NCBI GenBank assembly: GCA_037043015.1
Contig: CM073327.1
Span: 5,996,727 to 6,060,726 of the forward strand
Length of the DNA stretch: 64,000 nucleotides
Direction of reading: 5' to 3'
Origin: Bryum argenteum
Taxonomy: Eukaryota; Streptophyta; Bryopsida; Bryales; Bryaceae
A program made the translations under genes and the position numbers. Positions 19,500 through 32,589 of the stretch are shown one piece after another; positions within the stretch are counted from its first letter, which is position 1; each line of letters begins with the position of its first letter. The notes beneath the pieces are model-generated. The model ran no database searches. It saw only the letters and a list, made by a program, of their open reading frames with translations, and was not told the origin of the DNA.

Positions 19500-21033
19500 T
19501 AGTTTTTTGTTTTACATGCACTTTTCAATATATAACGCTTGATTTTCAATATATAATGCTTGATTTTCAATATATCTTGCTTGGTTTTCTATTATTTATT
19601 AATCTGCCATACATTTTGATACTTTTGTTGTTAGTGAAAATATCCATAAGTTCGGAATTTGTCCATAATTAGTTAAATATCCGTTACTACTATGAAGATT
19701 TCGTAGTGTACATAGCTAAAAATCTACCCCGCATCTCCTATGCCGCACTATTGGCCTTGGCTTCACCTTTCATTTGTCGTGAGAATCCTCCCTGCCGCTT
19801 TTTCATGCATCCTTGATTGCAAGAGGATCTATTCTATAATTTTCAGGCATTCATTGCTTGTTGTAATAATACCATAAATGACTGGAAAAGATATAGCAAA
19901 TAGATAAAGTATATCTACATTTAAATCTGACAACACCATACCATAATCAAAAGTAGGGGTCGGAGAATTCCCCGCCCTCCCAACCATACCCGACAGTTTT
20001 GGTGAATAAGGCTCATGGCCTTCAATTGTGTGGTATGTAATTTCTAACCCCATGTTGGCGTGATATTCATTATCATAACTCACCCAAATACGGTATGGGT
20101 TAATGAATTTCATTGTATGAGTGTTCTCAAGTCCATTGCAATGATGCCATATTAATCGTACTTCATGTAATTATAAATACATTCGAACTACTCCATGTAT
20201 AGGTCAAATTTGACATACATCAATCATTTCAAACAAAACATCCTTGTTCTCCTATAAGTGTCACAAAAAGACATGAACCTCACGAAGTCCTATTTAGAAA
20301 TTGAATTCAGAGACTCTATCAAAATTGCCCTCCAATTACAATATTGTAGTGTAGTGCTCACATGGACGATGATTAGTAGTTTTACCATTGATGCTATGAC
20401 ATGCAAGCAAACAAACAAACAAACACTTTGTTCACACCAACCTCAAAATAAATTTAACCTTCTACTTTTTCTACTTCTCTCACCAATACTCTTATGACCT
20501 GCAAACATACATTCAAAACAGGAAATACTCTATTCACACCAACCTCATTAAGTTCTCCTTATCGCAAATGGTGCAGGCCACAGTACACGGTGATCCGGAA
20601 AAGGAATGAAAGGAAGGCAAGGTCACCTGGTTCGGCGAAGCCACCTCCCTACCGTCATTCCCCCATCACTGGCCCCTCCCTGTTCCTGTTCCTCCTCTCT
20701 CTCTCACGCTCATGCAACTTGGATACGCTACCCCTAAGCTACTTCACACCAAACCTCCACATTCACAGGCAGCACCAGGCGGGAAACAAACAAAACAAAC
20801 AAGCGCTAGCTACCGTCAGCCCCCTCAAAATAGTCCAAACCTCTCAGTTTGCAGCACACCAATTCCTCACTTTCAATGCCAGGAGTTACCAGCTCCAGCA
20901 GCTCGTGGAAGAATTCGTGCCCAAATGCAGCTCCATCACTTCCCCGCACCAGGTGAGAGTCTCTGATACAATGTTGGCTCCAATGGGGGTAGCTCGCCAA
21001 TGTGGGTAGTGCGAGTGCTAGTGCTAGCCAGCC
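19500..21033. other. Intergenic region and promoter side of the PP2C-CNB-kinase gene
   Basis: AT-rich to about 20480, including two relatives of the string TTCACACCAACCTCA at about 20420 and 20535 and a short AAAC repeat at 20405-20425. From 20580 to 21033 the DNA is CT-rich and probably contains the promoter and 5' untranslated region of the next gene. The 171-codon plus-strand frame at 20494 has no protein-like features. Confidence 0.5.
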
Positions 21034-24000
21034 ATGGGGTGTGTCAATGGCAAAAGGTCGGGGGCGGAGCGACGAGAGGCAAGCAGGAAAGGAGGAGAGA
21101 AACCAGTAGCAAGCAAGGTGGTGCAGGAAAGCGGAGATGATGTGCTTACAAGCGACAGCAGCAGCGACGAAGACGACGCCTTCGTCGCTGGAGATGGTGC
21201 CGGTGGTGGTGGCGGGCTCAGCATATGCTTACCAGCAGCCAGCAGCAAACCGAATTCCCGTTCCACAACCCCGAAGCTCCAGTCAGAATCCGGTACTCCC
21301 CGCGTCACTACACCCAAACTAGGCTTGACTTCGTCGAAGCCTGCAAGCTCCAAGTCCACACCCAAAACTAGGTCAGACAGCAAAACCTCCACTCCCAAGT
21401 CCGGGACCTCCCCACTCCCAGAACTCGATCTCGGAATCTCCCGTCTCTCCCGAATCAGCGACCAGTACCTCCCTGCAAGCGGCTCCAAAGTAGTCCGAGT
21501 CCCCGACAGTAACTATGAGCTTCGATTCTCGTACCTCACCCAGCGCGGGTACTACCCTGAGGCTCTCGATAAGGCGAATCAGGACAGTTTCTGTGCACAT
21601 ACACAGTTCGGTGACAATCCAGACGACCATTTCTTCGGCGTCTTCGATGGACATGGCGAGTTCGGTACCCAGTGCTCACAGTTCGTGAAAAGGCAACTCT
21701 GTGAAACGCTTCTGCGCAATCGGCACTATCGTAACGATCCCGTGCAAGCTTACCACGAAGGGTTTCTGAGCACGAACGTGCAGTTGCATCAGAGCAGTAC
21801 CGTCGATGACTCCATGAGTGGGACGACGGCCATTACGGTGCTCGTGAGAGGACGGAAGTTGTATGTGGCGAATGTGGGCGATTCCCGGGCAGTGATTGCG
21901 GAACGGAGAGGGAACTCTCTCGTGGCGGTGAACTTGAGTACTGATCAGACACCGTTTCGGGAAGATGAGTGTGCGCGTGTGAAAGCTGCCGGTGCTAGGA
22001 TTCTCACTCTTGATCAGCTGGAAGGGTTGAAAGATCCGGACGTAAGGTGTTGGGGTGGTGAAGATGACGATGACGGTGATCCGCCGAGACTGTGGGTGCA
22101 GAATGGAATGTTCCCCGGGACTGCCTTCACGAGAAGTATTGGTGATAGCGCTGCTGAGGATATTGGCGTTGTTGCTGTTCCTGAGGTTCTCGTCATGGAG
22201 CTTTCTTCGAAGCATCCATTTTTCGTTATCGCTAGTGATGGGGTTTTCGAGTTTCTCAACAGCCAAAGCGTGGTTGACATGGTGCGTTTCTCACATTCCT
22301 TTTCCAAAACACACACCTTTTGTGAAAAATGCTAAACATGAGGCTGTTTTGCAGGTTGCGAAGTACAGTGATCCGAAGGAGGCTTGTGCAGCAATTGTGG
22401 CAGAATCATACCGGCTATGGCTGCAGTACGAAACGCGAACGGATGATATCACGATCATCGTTGTCCACATTGAGAACCTCGATGACGTACGTGAGCCTCG
22501 AACATTTCATTCTCTTATACAAAAGTGAGGATTGTTTCGAACACTTGAACCTCGATCACTTCATTTTCCTTATAGAAGTTGAGGTTTTTTATTGTTTTGT
22601 ATTATATTTTTTGATTGATAGCAGGATTCGGCGGTGGAGTTGTATCAGAGAGAGTCACCCGTGATGCCTGTAAAGGTGGGGACCAAGTCACCGATTCGAA
22701 ACAGCAATAATAATAACAATAGGGATGTATTCAAACAAGGTACTCGACCTGTTCGGCAAGACTTTTCACGAGCAAAAGCTCGTGCTATTGAAGCTTCCTT
22801 GGATCCTGAGGAGCCTTGGGTGCCTACTAGCGAGCCTCATGCAAAAACTCCAGAGGAAGAGGTTCGTAATGCTCCCTAAACCCTAAAACTTGTTTTCAGA
22901 ATCTTGTGCCTATTAGGGTTTATCCTTTGAAGTAAGTAGGGTTTGTATATAGCAATGCTGTTCTAGATGATGATTTAGTGTTCATTTTTAAGTGCAGGCA
23001 CAGATCAAGAGAGCTTTGCAAGGCAATTTCTTGTTCCAAGGATTGACAGAAAAGCAACGAATGACACTGATCGAGAGTATGGACTTGCTCGAAGTGAACG
23101 CCGGTGATGTTATAATCCGACAGGTAGGTACTAAAGTTCACCTTCTCGAATTTCAAATCTTTTCTCCTCGTCTGTTGCTCACTGGAATGAGGATGTTTTA
23201 ACTTCCAGGGCTTCGAGAGCGATCTGTTCTACATCGTAGAATCCGGCGAATTCGAAGCCACATTCTCTCAGGTTCGGCAAACATCCATCCCCATATATGA
23301 ATAAGAGTTTTATATCTACCCCCTTTAATATGTCCCGTTTCTATTGTTACTGTATTTCAATTCTCAAAAGGATGGTTGTGTTTTCAGGGTGGAGGTGGTA
23401 GTGGTCAAGAGGTGGGGACGGTGGTTCATGTATATAACGCAGACACGAACCCCTGCTTTGGAGAGCTTGCACTCATGTAAGCTTTCTCATCTATCTCAAA
23501 CAGAGCTTCATTAACATAGCCATATCAGATCGAGTAAACTATTTCTAATCAACAGGAGTGCGTTATCGTACAATAATCGAAATATCAAATGAATTGCTAC
23601 AATACAGCTTCTACATAGTATTGAAAATAGTCCAGTAGTTTGAATTCAAGCATTCTCGACTTCGTAATCTGAGTGGCTTTCATCTCAGATTTTCTTAGTT
23701 TCTATTCCTTGTAACTGCCATTCATGAGCTTTTAATCTCTAAAATGGTGTTCTCTGCTATAGCTGTATCCTATGATAGATAGGTTTGGTAGCAGGAAGAG
23801 TATTTAGTGTTTGGATATGTATGTTGTTTTTTCAGGTATAATAAACCAGGGCAGGCAACAGTGCGAGCATCAACAGATGGAAGCCTATGGGTATTGGAAC
23901 GAGAAGCCTTCCGAGGCATTCTTTTAATGAAGTTCATGAAACGACCATCACTGAAGATCTTACGATCCGTGGAGATTTTCTCGAAGCTTTCGTTATCGCA

Positions 24001-27000
24001 TCTGCACAGCTTGTCGGTAGCTCTCACCGAAGAAACATTCGAAGAAGGCCGAACCATCGTCGAAGGGGTAAGATGCACACTCACATCAACCCTCCAATTA
24101 CTAAAACCACTAAAAATACAACCTACATGGTTTCCGAATCACCATTCCAACACATGTTCTCAGGTCATAATGTCCCTAAATTCCTCCGTAATGACACAAG
24201 AGTGCCTATGACAGGATGAGCCTGTGGATGCATTCTACATAGTCAACAGAGGCGACATTCACGTGACTTGCCACGACGGAGACCATGTAGAATCAGGGGA
24301 GTTTCAGTTACCAAGGGCGAGCTTAGAATGGACAGGAGAGAGATGTGCATTCGTCGCTCCCGCACAAGACCTTCCGAAAGTGAAGTGTTTTGGTGAATGG
24401 GTGCTCACAAAAGCGCCTCCGAGACCCATCACAGTTGTAGCCGTCACCGATGTGGAGTGCTGGTACATCACTCGACAAGCATTCGAAGAAGCTGTTGGGC
24501 CTTTGAGCATGATCCTCAAGGAAGACGCCAAGTAAGCTCCTTCCATAGAGTAGTCTTTGTAGAAACTGCTTTTGGAGGTTTTATGTTAGCTTATGATTAT
24601 GGTGTGATTATTGTTGCAGGTATATGGAGAAGATGTCGCATTTGCGGAGATTGCAATTGGCGGAAGTGGATGAATATGCTTTTCAGAGAATCACACTCAA
24701 GGATTTGGTAGGTTTTCTTCCTCTCTAAACAAAACTGTTTAACCGTAATGACTTCAACAATTGTAAACCAGAACACTGGTTCATAATTGTTTGAGTCATC
24801 ACGAATAAGTCGTAATGAACAGTTTTCTTACTAGTGTTTTGAGTAATGGATACTTTTTCTACTGGTGTCTTGGGTTGAAGCTGAATCACAGAAGTGCTAA
24901 TGTGATTGTGGTCGTTTGCAGGAGTGGCAAGAGACTGTGTACTCAACCGATTGCTGTGAAGTTGGGGTAGTTGTCTGCAAGAAATCAGGTGAGAAATTGC
25001 GATAAATTTCTTCGATTTCCTAGTAGCGATTGTATTGCATGGCTTAATGTCACCCTACTTTATATGGCAAGTAACGAGAAGTTCTATCTTCTGCTGCAGT
25101 TAGTTCATTCAGTTCTCGTGAGGTTATTACATCTGTGATCGAAGCAGTTAAGAATCACCCTGATTCGAAAAGAAAAATCAATCGCATCATTGGTTAATAT
25201 GAAGCATCTCTTCAAGTGGGAGCTTCACAGTATGCATATTTGCATTGATAGTTGATAAATTCTTCAGTTACGATAGGAAACATTCCGCAAAATGGGAACT
25301 TTCGTAAGAAGTCACAAGCTATGCAGTTCAATACATGCAAATTCTACTTCTTTAGTCACGATTCAAAGCATCTCTTTTTTGTTTAGAACTCACAAGCTAC
25401 AGGTCAAAGTAGTACAGTCCAGATCATGAATATAAACATTGTTGCCTCTTAAGTTACTGTTCGAAGCATCTCTGAAATCGGAGGTTAGGGTTTGAAGATT
25501 AGCATTCAAAGTATCGTTCAGATTATGCTTACAAGATGTATGGAATGGGTGCAGAGGACGTGGTGAGCATGAAGAGGTACCAGAGACGAAAAGTGCAGAG
25601 ACTAGGACGCGAGGGGCAAGTGCTCTTAGAGAGATCGCTCTTCAAGCAACTGAGACCATCGCCATTCGTGCCGCACTTGTTGGCCACGCCCATCGACAAC
25701 GACAGTGTCGCGCTCGTGCTCAACTGCGTCTTGGCTGGGCCTCTGGAGCTTCTGTTGCGATCGCCTCTGGATGAGCGATCCTCGCGCTTTCTCGTTGCCA
25801 GTGTGGTGCTTGCCCTCGAGCTCCTCCATAAGGTCGGTCGGTTGGTCCTTCCTTGCTTGCCTCCCTCCCCATTCTTTTCTTTCAGTGTATATACTCCTGA
25901 GCACAATCCACAGAAACCTTCCTTTACTATGAAATTATGCATATTTTAGTATGGGTATCAACTTCAATGATTCATTTATCTGTAACATACAGAGCATCTA
26001 ATGATAGTGAATCATGAACTGCAGGATGGAGTTGTGTATCGTGGGATATCGCCGGATGTTTTGATGATTGATCGGAAGGGTCGCCTTCAGGTACACTTAA
26101 CCTATTATGCCTTACTATCGTTTACCTATGCTTTGATATATTACTGTAGTCTACCCATAGTCCACTTAATCATGGTGGGGTACATAGATTTTGTTGGATA
26201 GGTACTCTCGAAGTTCTTTTCGGAATGACATGATTGACTAGGTAGGAAATAGCAAAGTGTTCAACCTGTGAGGGATTAGTAGTTTTTCACCATTGCTGGT
26301 ATTTCTTGTAGTGACATCTTTATCTTAGGTAGTACTAGGTAGTAACTGGTATAGTGTTCGCCTTGTGAGGGGTTAGTACTGTGAGATGTTCGTAGTTGTT
26401 CATCATTGATCTCCTGTTCCTGGAGGCATAAACATCAAGAACGAACAAAGGCTACTCACAACAGGCGTGGAGTTCTTCTGTGAACTTTATTATCACATGT
26501 ATATTATCGGGGGGGTCGACTTATGGACTGGGAGGTTTTGCAGTTGATCGACTTTAGATTCGCAAAGCAAATGAGCGACGAGCGCACATTCACAGTATGC
26601 GGCATGGCTGATTTCTTAGCACCAGAGATCGTCCAAGGACGAGGCCATGGCTTAGCTTCCGACTGGTATGCCACCCTAGGCTTCATACTTCGTATCATTT
26701 TAGAGTCAGGAATGATCGCAGGTTCGTGGACTAAGAATTGGGCTGGGCATTGCAGGTGGGCGGTAGGCGTGCTCATGTACTTCATGTTGCAAACGGAGCT
26801 CCCATTCGGATCATGGCGAGACGACGAGCTGGAAATTTTCGGGAGAATCGCACGGAGACAGCTCACGTTCCCGTCCACTTTCAGCCCCGAAGCCAAAGAC
26901 CTCATCGACAAGGTAAGCAACCCCATCTCCTCTATCGCCCATCACTCCCTCACCCTGTCCGGCAACTGCTCCATCAACACTTATTACAAATATTGCCGAA

Positions 27001-27432
27001 AAATGTCAATCCGTAATGACATAAATACTTTGTCATTATAGACATACTTATGATATCACCACAAACATAAATCTCTTATGTCATTTCCGTCAAGTTAGTA
27101 TTTGTCCGATACTTACATCAGTAGAAGTATCCAGACAAGAAGTTGATGAGGTATTGACCATGGGATGGGTGGTGGTGGTGGTGGTGCAGTTGCTGGTGGT
27201 CGATCCAAACGAGAGACTGGGTTGCGACAGTCAAGGAGCAGCAGCAATAAAAGAGCACCCATGGTTTCGCGGCGTCAACTGGGACGCGCTTCTAGACTGC
27301 AGCGTGGAGGTCCCCTCCGAGATCATGACGCGGCTACAACTCGCCATCGATTTCCTTCCCGTCGACGATAGCTACCAAGTATTCGACCTCCAGCCCGATG
27401 AAGACGACCCTCCCTGGCTCGATGGCTGGTAA
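21034..27432 (+). CDS. PKG: PP2C + two cyclic-nucleotide-binding domains + protein-kinase-like domain (plant PKG-type)
   Basis: Fifteen exons join in phase: 21034-22281, 22355-22486, 22625-22861, 22998-23123, 23209-23271, 23388-23476, 23836-24067, 24215-24531, 24620-24707, 24922-24988, 25555-25832, 26025-26090, 26544-26665, 26756-26912, 27190-27432, giving 1154 residues. The start MGCVNGK is a myristoylation/palmitoylation-type end. A low-complexity Ser/Thr/Pro segment leads to the PP2C domain (about 162-460: FGVFDGHGEFG, TRSIGDS, ASDGVFEF, RTDDITIIV), all metal-ligand motifs present. Cyclic-nucleotide domain 1 has FGELALMYNKPGQATV, lacking the phosphate-binding Arg; domain 2 has FGEWVLTKAPPRPITV, with Arg. 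The kinase-like domain (about 845-1110) has YRGISPDVL instead of HRDLKPEN and DFRF instead of DFG. Domain order matches Arabidopsis At2g20050 and rice PKG, reported (from memory) to act in gibberellin and salt responses. It is the best-supported gene here. Confidence 0.95.
25100..25197 (+). other. Possible alternative terminal exon in intron 10 of the PP2C-CNB-kinase gene
   Basis: A strong acceptor (CTGCTGCAG) ends at 25099. Joining exon 10 (ending TCA G) to 25100 keeps frame for 32 codons (VSSFSSREVITSVIEAVKN...) and ends at TAA 25195-25197. Such a transcript would encode PP2C and both cyclic-nucleotide domains without the kinase-like domain. The main isoform skips it by joining to 25555. 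Confidence 0.35.
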
Positions 27433-27767
27433 CCCAAAGTCCCATTCCGATGCCGACAATGAAGCTCTCAAACTCGTAGTTTACTGATTTATGGCTCCTA
27501 TTAGAGTGCAAGATCATGATGGCTATGTACTGGTTGTACTCATTTTGAAGGAGTTACTCATTTGTAAAGCAAAAGTGTTACTTTCTGTTGCGGTGTCGGC
27601 TGTCTGGTGATTTGTCAGTGCAGAAATCATCGGTGTACTGTTTTATTCTGACTGATTTCACTTTCTCATGATTTTCTTATGTCGTTACTATTGACATCTG
27701 AACTCTTTCTTGCAGCGCTGATTCTGTTGATTGCTGTTTTTTTATGAAATGATTGTGGTACTATAGA

Positions 27768-28060
27768 AAGGTGGCTAATAATGGCGCAATTTTCAGCACG
27801 GGAAATTACCACTGCAAGCAATTTTCGTGCATGGGAAAAATTAGTATAAAGATAGAGCAGGTGGAATCATCCATTTTGGACTCTTCTACAATGAGGAATG
27901 AATTTTTGAGGTTGGATATATGGGTGTAAAGTGATGCCTTGTAATGTTTGTAGTATATGGTATTGTTGCATGGAGAAGTTATTATGTACCTTTGAGTGAA
28001 GATCATTATAGATCCATTATGGGACTTGCTCCATTTTGGACCACTCGACTATATGCATAC
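27768..28060 (+). repeat. Dispersed repeat R1, copy 1
   Basis: The stretch from GGTGGCTAATAATGGCGCAA to about TGGACCACTCGACTA matches 53613-53935 in the same orientation with scattered substitutions and gaps (shared blocks include CAATTTTC, AGAGCA, ATGGAGAAG, TATTATGTAC, GACTTGCTCCAT/GACTTTGCTCCAT). It is likely an old non-coding transposable element. Confidence 0.75.
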
Positions 28061-29097
28061 TATGAGTTAGATGAATGGTGTGTATAAGGTATTATTATTT
28101 CTCAAGTTGCACTTGTTGATTATGTTCAATTCTTTTCAAGGTAACTTGCTGAAAACTTAAGCAACATCAAGAAACTTTTCAGTAGCTAGAAAGTATTCAT
28201 TAGGCTTGTTTGCTCATGATACCATGAGGAAGATTCTAGCCTCCAAGTCCATATTCAAATGTACAGCATAGTTACATTGGTTCAGAAAGTCCCATGGGCA
28301 TCACCTCCCAAGGTTCGTAACTAAATAAAGAGAAGTCTAGAACTGATGATTCCTTGAGAACTTGTCCATTACCCACAAACTTTGCACGATCTTTTCCACT
28401 CCGCAAGAAACATGCCATCTCTAATCTTGTTTGATTGATGAGCACGTTAACTTGTATATACATTCAAGAATACAAAATATATAGCTCGATTTCAAATAAG
28501 ATTTATATAATATTCTTCATATGTTAGGAGATAATGTAGAATACGCTACAATACTTGGAGACTACAAGGTCCCCTTTATCTATTGTTTATTATATGTCAC
28601 TCTATTTACAAGGTATCCCCTATACATTAGCATTCAATCTTTATTATACTTGTTTATAGACATTGATGATTTGGATTAATTTTGAATAGGAGACAATGAC
28701 TTTTGCATTAGTCATAAGATTCTAATAGTGTTTTCGTATAGAAAAAAGTTTGACATCTTAATTCTTCCTTAAGTCAGATTTAAAGGTGATGAATAGGAAT
28801 TGCATATTTTCTCGCATACAAATACCATTTATACTAGAACATTAGATATAGTTTTAGAAGCTACTTTTCTACAAAAACGTGTGAAAAAAAAGCTCAAGCT
28901 ACTCCCCAAATGTGGCTTATATGAAAACACAAATGGCAAATGGGGTCAAATTGTAATAGTGAGTTCTATGAATGAAATATAAACTATTTTAACCAAATGA
29001 CCTTGCACCCAATATGACGTTATCAACACCAAATCCAATTGCTCACATGAAGAACCTCAGATCAACATATGACTGAGAAAGTATAATATCCTTGATC

Positions 29098-29209
29098 ATA
29101 TTAATTATAGATAAACAGGGTACAATCCTCAAGGTGAAAGGATTAGAACCTTCATATTAATTATAAATAAACGGGGTACAATCCTCAAGGTGAAAGGATT
29201 AGAACCTTC
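29098..29209. repeat. 56-bp tandem duplication
   Basis: Two adjacent 56-bp copies (29098-29153, 29154-29209), each containing GGGTACAATCCTCAAGGTGA, differ at only a few bases, so the duplication is recent relative to other repeats here. Confidence 0.9.
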
Positions 29210-29318
29210 AGAGCTTAGAAGGTGACGTTGCCTAACTTAGATATGCTCTAGAAACATGAAATGCAAACCTCAAATAACATAATCTATACAAAGTTGTAGA
29301 GATGTTTCTTGTCTATGA

Positions 29319-32315
29319 TCACTCAATGACGAAGACGTCCTCTTCGACGTCCTCTTTCATCAAAATAGCCCAAGGCCCCGTGGCTGTACCAATCCTGCCA
29401 ACAAAAACACTCAGTTAGTAAGACTCAAAGAGTTCAACTTACAAAGTTCTCTCTACCACCAAAACTTCATAGAACTTGCATGATGAAGAGAACGGTACCT
29501 GTATATTCCAACACCCAAGCACAGACTCATAACAAAAGCTAAGCCTGCCCATACTACTGGAAGGCCCCAAAAATGAGGCAACACAAGCAGAAATGCAATG
29601 GAAGAAATCGCAACCAGTACCTGCAACCAAATTATATCTTCAATCAATATAAATAAGTGAAAGACCATTTAGAAGATGCATGAGAAAGAGCACTCACCAT
29701 TGAGTAAGCTGCGTAGGCGAAGTCGGAGGCTCCATAATGGAGACCATCAAAAACGAATGCTAAGGAGTTGATTGGTTGAGTTATAGCAACAACCTGCACA
29801 ATTGAACAACTAGAGATTTCTGAGGAAACAACTCCTTTTAAGATAGTTTACAAGGAAGAAGAAAGAAAAGAGCGGTGTGGCGTACCGGAATGAGACCCAT
29901 GATGATGCTCAAAACGTTAGCATCTGATGTGAAAATCCTGGAGAAGCTAGGCATGGTTACTCCCGATAGAACTGCTATGAACAACCCAAATGCAGCTGCA
30001 ATCTGCAATGACATGAATCTCGTTAGTACAACTTGTCTAGCACGTCAACAACGTTTGACTAGATCAGGATGGTGAACATTAAAATTACCTGGAGGATGCG
30101 GAAAGAGGCCTCCTTGACACGCTTGTGGTCTAGTTGAGCAAATGCAGTAGCAATTATTGCCTGCACTCAACCCAACACCAAAAGAAGCTTTAGTACAGGC
30201 AGCATGATTTTCATTCTGTTGGAAAATATCAATAACTTCTATCAATAATTCTGAAAAAAGTCATGAACAACCAGAGAGGTAAACTCTCACGGACCTGCCC
30301 GGCCAAAGCAATTGAATCAGAAAGCAAGGACGCAGCTAGCCAGACTTGCAAGCAGATTTGATGAGCAGCTATTTGAACAATGCCTTGTCTTGCAGCCATA
30401 GATGTTGCCAATGTCATCATGAAGAGGACTCGATGGTCCTCGCCAACAGATAACCACCTGCATCATGAGAAAAGGCTTGAGAATGTTTCATGAAAATACA
30501 AGCAGTACGTAGTAAAAGGGAAACTTTGTGTCATCTTAACCTGATTTCAAGAAACGACCCAGGCTCAGATCCGCCAAACGAGGAGGTATTATGGTAACTT
30601 TGAGTGCCAAAACCCATAGTAGCCACACCAAGATCACGTACCTTCCACATTGAAACATCACATTATTTAGAATTCTCCGTATCATTTCAGCCTAGAGAAA
30701 TACTTGAACCATAAGTAAACCACGTACTGTGAGATGATGTTTGAAACAGCTGCCCCCGTCACACCAAGCTTCAAGTTGAAAATCAGAATGGGGTCCAAAA
30801 TTATGTTGACAATGTTTCCTGCCACTGCAATCGGCAAGATCGTAAGTGGAAACAGAGATGATGTCATCAAGTTATTATCAATATAATGAATGTCTAATAC
30901 CAGCTGAAACAACGATTTACCTGTGGCATAGAGAGGTGTTCTAGTGTCCTTGAAACCTCGAAATACACCTTGGATGGCCAGTGCAACCACCACGGCTGGG
31001 GCACCGACAGCCCTCCACCTCAGAAATTGAGCAGCTGGTAGACGCATTGGCGACGACTGCAATTTACACCTTTTTCCAATCAGTTCAAGAAAAGAGAATC
31101 AAACTTTTTGCAATGAGCTGATGAAATGCTCAACATAGAGTGACATAGGCCCACCGCATTGACACCCATTGCTGTCAGAATCGGTCCTGGAAAGTACATA
31201 AGAATCATAGCTTCTGCCAATTCGAGAGCCGTCCCTAGAACAAGTGCACTTGAGACCGAAGGGAGACTCGGCTTTTGAGGAATGTCATTTAGTTCCACAG
31301 ATTCTCCAGATTCAATATCATCCTCCTCAATTTCGTTAAAAGCTGAGAAAGACCGACACAAGTATAATGAGAGCTGAGATCACACCTAAATTCGATATAT
31401 GACGGAAGTTATGCAAACAAAGTTCGGCAACTGCCAACCTCCCGGTGACAGAAACCCTTTCTCGATGGAAGGGGCAGCCTTGAGTACTTCTTCGTTGTTA
31501 GAAGCATCTTCAGCTACGAATGAGGTCGTGATGTTCAGGAGGGGAAGGTTGAACATCTTCGATACCAGATTGATGATTGAAATGGAAACACCGACTGCTC
31601 CAAGCTCTACCGGACCTGGAATCAAACAGCACCATTGCAGGACATTGAAGCTACCGTGCTAGGGACCTAGAAAGAAGGTTAGTATGCAACCTGAATGTCA
31701 AAACTCAATGCTGATTTTCTTATACTAATATTTCTAGTGATAGCATTTAACAAAGCTTTAGCCAGGTTTGTGCGGAGGAAAAACATGACCTGATCCAGAC
31801 GATCCTACAGTCAGATTTTGCATATGAAATGTTAAAATTATTCAGGAAAAATCAGATCATGCTTAAATATACCACCTGATGTTAAACTTTGATAACCAGA
31901 TCTTGGTGAGTATCAAGTTGCTAAATGACATACAGACCAAGACCTCGATTGAGAAGTTATGAGCCACTTGAGCTAGAATCATACCTAAGTGTCCTATGAA
32001 TGCAGTGTCTACCAACATGGCAAAAGGGTCGGAAGCCAGAGCCATGAGTGCTGGTAGTGCAATTGTAGCGATCTCCTTACCGAGTTCATCCACCTTGAAC
32101 GCATCTCTGCATACAAGATATACAACAGAGGATTGCATGTCAGAAAACAGCAGCACAGAAGCATACTTGAGAAACCGCTTCCATCAACAGGGCGTTGATT
32201 TTCACCGTATATTCGCGAAAAGCCCACTCAAGGGGTACACCGTCTTTGCCACAACAGGTTTCTCACACTCGCCGATAGTGCTCAGAGGCGCAACAGGCTT
32301 TGCACTTTGTGTCAT
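29319..32315 (-). CDS. MATE efflux carrier, DETOXIFICATION/EDS5-type (plastid-type subfamily), one apparent frameshift
   Basis: About 13-14 exons on the minus strand. Recognisable exons in order: 32315-32206 (or longer), 32106 to about 31987 (DELGKEIATIALPALMALAS, DTAFIGHLG), 31615 to about 31440 (PVELGAVGVSISIINLVSK, TTSFVAED), about 31336-31150, about 31060-30922 (GVFRGFKDTRTPLYAT), 30830-30728 (NIILDPILIFNLKLGVTGAA), 30643-30541, 30457-30297 (MTLATSMAARQG, HQICLQVWLAASLL), 30160-30088, 30001-29886, 29793-29699, 29620-29500 and 29394-29319. These motifs are those of plant MATE carriers related to DTX44/45 and EDS5, membrane transporters of organic molecules coupled to ion gradients, usually in the plastid envelope. 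The exon at 30457-30297 lacks one base near 30430 (the frame hits TGA TGA before MTLATSM). The N-terminus and any transit peptide are uncertain; an ATG at 32315 is the nearest in-frame start. Confidence 0.8.
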
Positions 32316-32400
32316 TCTCACGAACACTTCACGGAAGATCTCGTCAAGGACGAAGATTTAACCATTTAACCGTTGATACGACGTCACGAGCAGCTCACTG

Positions 32401-32589
32401 CTATGCGATTCTCCAGCGCTTACGGTTAAACACGGGACGAACAGCAACTCCTGCACCACCTACATGATCAGAAATCGACATTAGAGGTACTGAAGTTGCA
32501 AAAGTCGTACTAGTTGCATTCACGAACGGCAACGATAAAGTCTGAGTGCAAGTATCATACAATTTATGCACATGAAGCATCTGGAGCAC
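32401..32589 (-). other. Possible 5' exon of the MATE gene
   Basis: A 62-codon frame rich in Ser, Thr and Val and ending near a GTAAGC donor lies just upstream of the first secure MATE exon. It would make a reasonable transit-peptide exon. The phase to the next recognised exon does not fit cleanly, so the link is only suggested. Confidence 0.25.

Larger units (their letters stand above)
27433..29318. other. Intergenic AT-rich DNA with a dispersed repeat and a 56-bp tandem duplication
   Basis: The first few hundred bases are probably the 3' untranslated region of the upstream gene. Positions 27768-28060 are a copy of a dispersed repeat also found at 53613-53935. Positions 29098-29153 and 29154-29209 are a 56-bp tandem duplication. 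No gene is recognised. Confidence 0.6.

Noticed and set aside
20494-21009. 171-codon plus-strand frame just before the PP2C-CNB-kinase gene
   Set aside because: It is CT-rich leader-type DNA ending just before the secure MGCVNGK start; no conserved motif.
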